From the NCBI GenBank assembly GCA_013140405.1, contig JABFSV010000277.1, forward strand, positions 1 through 7,991: a stretch of 7,991 nucleotides of DNA, written 5' to 3'. A model generated the notes under the pieces. It searched no databases. It was not told the origin of the DNA and saw only the letters and a list, made by a program, of their open reading frames with translations. Origin of the DNA: Methyloglobulus sp. (GTDB taxonomy: Bacteria > Pseudomonadota > Gammaproteobacteria > Methylococcales > Methylomonadaceae). The position numbers and the translations under genes are program-made. This document shows positions 5,301-7,991 of this stretch, one piece after another. Numbering within the stretch: the stretch's first letter is position 1; the number at the start of each line of letters is the position of its first letter.

Positions 5301-5906
5301 TTATTTCTTAGGCTCAAACAAGATATGCGCCATTTTTTTTGCCTTAGTCTTTAAGTAACCCAGATTGTCCTTGTGGGCGACGACTTCAATGGGAATCCGT
5401 TTAACCACATTAATGCCCAATTTTTTTAAGGATTCTATTTTTTTGGGGTTATTGGTGATTAGCTGGATAGACTTAACCTGTAAACTTTCCAACATTAAAG
5501 CAGCTACACTGTATTCCCGCTCGTCAGCAAGATGGCCTAAGTGGATATTGGCATCGACGGTATCTAAGCCTTTATCCTGCAAATTATAGGCTTGCAACTT
5601 TTTCAACAGCCCAATACCGCGACCTTCCTGACGCAGGTAGATCAAAATGCCCGATTGCGCTTCACTAATCAACTGCATCGCCATATCTAGCTGTTCGCCG
5701 CAATCACAACGCCTTGATCCTAACACGTCGCCGGTGAAACATTCCGAATGGATACGCACGGGAATATTTTCTTGGTTGGCGACATCACCTTTGACCAGGG
5801 CGACATGTTCCTTGTCGTCGATGTTGTTGCTGTAGTAATGCAGGATAAATTCGCCGTGCCGAGTTGGGATGGGCGTTTGTACTAAATCTTCTAGGTATGC
5901 TTTCAC
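5301..5906 (-). CDS. ribA: GTP cyclohydrolase II (riboflavin biosynthesis)
   Basis: Cytosolic enzyme that opens GTP to 2,5-diamino-6-ribosylamino-4(3H)-pyrimidinone 5'-phosphate, formate and pyrophosphate, the first step of riboflavin synthesis. The 201 residues match the length of stand-alone RibA (E. coli 196). HSECFTGDVLGSRRCDCGEQ holds the zinc cysteines C56, C67 and C69. LRQEGRGIGL (91-100) forms the nucleotide site. Y107, D128 and R130 (in YNLQDKGLDT and ADERE) fit the catalytic residues of E. coli RibA. ITNNPKKIESLKKLGI (150-165) and the C-terminal TKAKKMAH are also typical. There is no fused RibB domain. The start is GTG at 5906-5904: a stop lies six codons upstream, and the family N-terminus (PTRHGEF) begins soon after. 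No clear Shine-Dalgarno precedes it, so translation may be modest. It follows the methyltransferase gene on the same strand after 111 bp; co-transcription is possible. Confidence 0.95.
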   Translation of the reverse strand: MKAYLEDLVQTPIPTRHGEFILHYYSNNIDDKEHVALVKGDVANQENIPVRIHSECFTGDVLGSRRCDCGEQLDMAMQLISEAQSGILIYLRQEGRGIGLLKKLQAYNLQDKGLDTVDANIHLGHLADEREYSVAALMLESLQVKSIQLITNNPKKIESLKKLGINVVKRIPIEVVAHKDNLGYLKTKAKKMAHILFEPKK

Positions 5907-6017
5907 GGATAGGATTAGCGCTTACAATTAGTTGATATTCCACCTAATTTAGTAGGTAGCTTGAGCTGTTTTTTGCTTTTAAAGATACTTACTTAGTCGC
6001 AAAACAGGAGCATTCTG

Positions 6018-6665
6018 TCATTTTATTGTTGTTATCAGCTTAATTATATCACTGCTACTTTCATCAACCCGTACAAACGAAAATCCGCAGGCTTTGACAC
6101 TCTTGACCGTATCCCTGTTGATATTGGCGCCAAACAACTTGACGACCATAGGATTCAGAAAATTCATGGCACGGGCTAAAGCGGGTCTTGAGCTTATCAC
6201 ATGCTCAAGCAACAACACTTGCCCACCGGGTTTACAGACACGGCAAAGCTCTTTCAAACCTTTCATCGGCATTGGCACCGAACAAAACACAAATGAACAT
6301 ATCACAACATCAAAACTATTGTCTGCGTAGCATAGGGATTGCACATCCATCAAAGCCAATTCCACTTGCACCCCCTTCCGTTCTTTGGCCTGTGCAGCTT
6401 GTTTCAGCATTTCTGGGCTGAAATCAATCGCTGTGATCATGGCATCTTTGGGATAATAATCAAAGTTTTTGCCCGTGCCTACCCCCACTTCCAGGATGTG
6501 ATGCCCATCAGCTTTAGCCCACAGCCTTTCGCGCCATTGCTTGAAAAACAGCCCTTCCATAGGGGCTTCAAGAAGATCAAAAAACGGGGCAATCCGGTCA
6601 TAGCGGTTTTTAATTACAGTGCTGTCTGGCTTCATAATCAATGTGGAACTTAATAATATTGGCAT
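6018..6665 (-). CDS. Class I SAM-dependent methyltransferase (UbiE/PmtA-like)
   Basis: A 215-residue Rossmann-fold methyltransferase. Motif I is ILEVGVGTGKNFDYYP (57-72), where the glycines bind SAM. The acidic residue for the ribose is D81 in ITAIDFSPEML. MDVQSLCYADNSFDVVIC (106-123) and LLLEHV (151-156) complete the core. The start NRYDRIAPFFDLLE (20-33) and the C-terminal RDTVKSVKACGFSF resemble UbiE/COQ5 and the soluble phosphatidylethanolamine N-methyltransferases. The substrate, perhaps a quinone precursor or phospholipid, cannot be read from the sequence. Met11 (ATG at 6635-6633) is a possible true start because the first ten residues look unlike the family; neither Met has a good ribosome binding site. 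The gene is divergent from the GFA gene with 150 bp between them, and precedes ribA on the same strand. Confidence 0.9.
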   Translation of the reverse strand: MPILLSSTLIMKPDSTVIKNRYDRIAPFFDLLEAPMEGLFFKQWRERLWAKADGHHILEVGVGTGKNFDYYPKDAMITAIDFSPEMLKQAAQAKERKGVQVELALMDVQSLCYADNSFDVVICSFVFCSVPMPMKGLKELCRVCKPGGQVLLLEHVISSRPALARAMNFLNPMVVKLFGANINRDTVKSVKACGFSFVRVDESSSDIIKLITTIK

Positions 6666-6815
6666 ACTACAATAAGCACTCGGTTATCAGCAATGACAAT
6701 GCTTGAAGGCGCTGAATTAAAATAGTTCTGAGCTAGCTTGCTGACAACAAATCAGCTTGAACTTTAACCTTTACATGCAGGACTAAAGATGGCTGTTAAT
6801 GACTGAAGGATACTT

Positions 6816-7229
6816 ATGAAACTCCCGATTACTGGCGGCTGTTTATGTGGAAAAATCAGATATGAAATTTCTGCAAAGCCTGTGAACACAGCAAACTGCC
6901 ATTGTAGGACATGCCAAAAAGCGGTGGGTGCAGCTTATTTTCCGGCATTTTTCGTTCCTGCATCCGCCCTTACCATAACCGGTGACTACAAGGAGTTCGC
7001 TAGCATTGCCGCCAGCGGCAATACGATGTACCGTGGTTTTTGCCCAGAGTGCGGAACGTCATTATTCGGACGGAATAGCAAGTTTACCAATATTAGGCCG
7101 GTATCTGCTGCGACCCTTGATGACCCCAGCATTTACAACCCAGAAAAAGATATGTGGGTGGCAGATGCACAGCCTTGGGACGTGATGAATCCTGAGTTAC
7201 CAAAATTTGTGGGCAATCCCTGGAAGTAA
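6816..7229 (+). CDS. GFA/CENP-V-family zinc-binding protein
   Basis: A 137-residue soluble protein of the family named after glutathione-dependent formaldehyde-activating enzyme (Gfa), now best read as a zinc-fold family of varied or unknown activity. The zinc cysteines are all present: C9 and C11 in GGCLCGKIRYE, C28, C30 and C33 in CHCRTCQ, and C76 and C79 in FCPECGTSLF. Length is normal for small members. GAAGGA (6804-6809) lies 6 nt before the ATG. The carboxylesterase gene follows after 39 bp, so the two are probably one operon. A link with formaldehyde would fit a methanotroph, but many family members have no shown activity on it. The 150 bp upstream, shared with the divergent methyltransferase, should hold both promoters; I see no strong -35/-10 pair there. 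Confidence 0.92.
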   Translation: MKLPITGGCLCGKIRYEISAKPVNTANCHCRTCQKAVGAAYFPAFFVPASALTITGDYKEFASIAASGNTMYRGFCPECGTSLFGRNSKFTNIRPVSAATLDDPSIYNPEKDMWVADAQPWDVMNPELPKFVGNPWK

Positions 7230-7268
7230 GCTATTATTCGCAATAACATTCGACAAGCCGGACTATTT

Positions 7269-7940
7269 ATGCACGCAGAACTCAACACCATCAATATTGC
7301 GCCTAGCTCAACCCATATCTATTCAGTCATCTGGTTACATGGTTTGGGTGCGGACGGCCACGATTTTGAAAGCATTGTACCCAGCTTGAATTTAACGGCT
7401 GAGGCTAATATCCACTTCATTTTTCCGAATGCCCCGGTCCAGTCTGTCACCATCAACAACCACATGAAGATGCGTGCTTGGTACGATATTTTAGCTATTT
7501 CTTTGGAAGAACATACCGTCGATATTCCTGGTATATACCAATCAGCAGAACTTGTTAATCAATTGATTCAAAAGGAAATTGATAAAGGCATACCAGCAAA
7601 AAACATTATGCTGGCGGGATTTTCCCAAGGTGGAGTCATTGCCTTGCATATCGGGCTTAGATATCCGCAAAAATTGGCCGGTATTTTGGCGCTCTCTACC
7701 TATTTGCCGACTATAACTCAATTAAGCGATGAAGGTTCAGATGCCAGCAAGACAACCCCTGTGTTTATGGCGCACGGCATTCTCGATGCCATTGTTGCTA
7801 TCGAAGCAGGCAAATCCACTTTTGATAAGCTATCAACATTGGGATATAGCATCGAATGGCATGATTATTTGATGGAACATTCTGTTTGCGTCGAGGAAAT
7901 CGGCCATATTTCAGCTTTTATGAATGCGGTTTTTGTTTAG
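7269..7940 (+). CDS. Alpha/beta-hydrolase carboxylesterase (phospholipase/carboxylesterase family)
   Basis: A 223-residue cytosolic serine esterase of the bacterial carboxylesterase II / acyl-protein thioesterase type, a normal length for that family. VIWLHGLGADGHDF (20-33) is the oxyanion-hole region. AGFSQGG (116-122) is the nucleophile elbow with Ser119. MAHGILDAIV (167-176) supplies Asp173. MEHSVCVEEI (202-211) supplies His204, where relatives usually have G-H. FPNAPVQSVTINNHMKMRAW (52-71) is also typical. The likely substrates are short-chain esters or lysophospholipids; none can be named from the sequence. It follows the GFA gene by 39 bp with no good ribosome binding site of its own, so its translation may depend on the upstream gene. 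It is not of the esterase-D (S-formylglutathione hydrolase) type. Confidence 0.93.
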   Translation: MHAELNTINIAPSSTHIYSVIWLHGLGADGHDFESIVPSLNLTAEANIHFIFPNAPVQSVTINNHMKMRAWYDILAISLEEHTVDIPGIYQSAELVNQLIQKEIDKGIPAKNIMLAGFSQGGVIALHIGLRYPQKLAGILALSTYLPTITQLSDEGSDASKTTPVFMAHGILDAIVAIEAGKSTFDKLSTLGYSIEWHDYLMEHSVCVEEIGHISAFMNAVFV

Positions 7941-7991
7941 CTGTTCGCCAAGAACGCTAATTCCACCGTCGATTTTCGAACTGCTAACCAG

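Noticed and set aside
7937..7991. Possible C-terminus of a minus-strand gene (ends ...VELAFLANS)
   Set aside because: Only 17 codons are visible and the plus strand is equally open; too short to support.

Overview
The window most resembles a chromosomal segment of a gammaproteobacterial aerobic methanotroph (Methylococcales). The main reason is the pair at the left end. A secreted protein of the CorA/MopE copper-protein family is followed on the same strand by a periplasmic di-haem peroxidase of the CorB/SACCP/MbnH type. This gene pair is known from Methylomicrobium album and Methylococcus capsulatus. No rRNA, tRNA, CRISPR array or intact insertion sequence was seen.

Layout, left to right. 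(1) Minus strand, 1-2877: an IHF/HU-type DNA-bending protein (2572-2877), then corA (1353-2099), then corB (889 down to the left edge, incomplete). The 472 bp between the IHF-like gene and corA, and the region upstream of the IHF-like gene, carry five copies of a 16-bp near-palindrome, TGTGT-N6-ACACA. Two pairs of copies share the same 21-bp spacing. (2) Plus strand, 3518-5096: an accessory-looking section with a small membrane-anchored EexN-like protein (3708-4022) and an FtsH/M41-peptidase-like protein whose catalytic Glu is replaced by Gln (4356-5096). Each gene is preceded by the same 22-bp repeat. Each also has a structured leader: a possible three-way junction before the first, and a 16-bp terminator-like hairpin with a T-run directly before the second gene's ribosome binding site. 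(3) Minus strand, 5301-6665: a class I SAM-dependent methyltransferase followed by GTP cyclohydrolase II (ribA). (4) Plus strand, 6816-7940: a GFA/CENP-V-family zinc protein followed closely by an alpha/beta-hydrolase carboxylesterase.

How the parts work together. CorA and CorB probably form a copper-responsive surface or periplasmic system. CorB is a good candidate for the enzyme that oxidises the Trp of the CorA W-x-H motif to a copper-binding kynurenine. The methyltransferase/ribA and GFA/esterase genes look like ordinary metabolism. The least explained material is non-coding: the operator-like array around the IHF-like gene, the 22-bp repeats, and the two leader structures on the EexN-like and M41-like genes.
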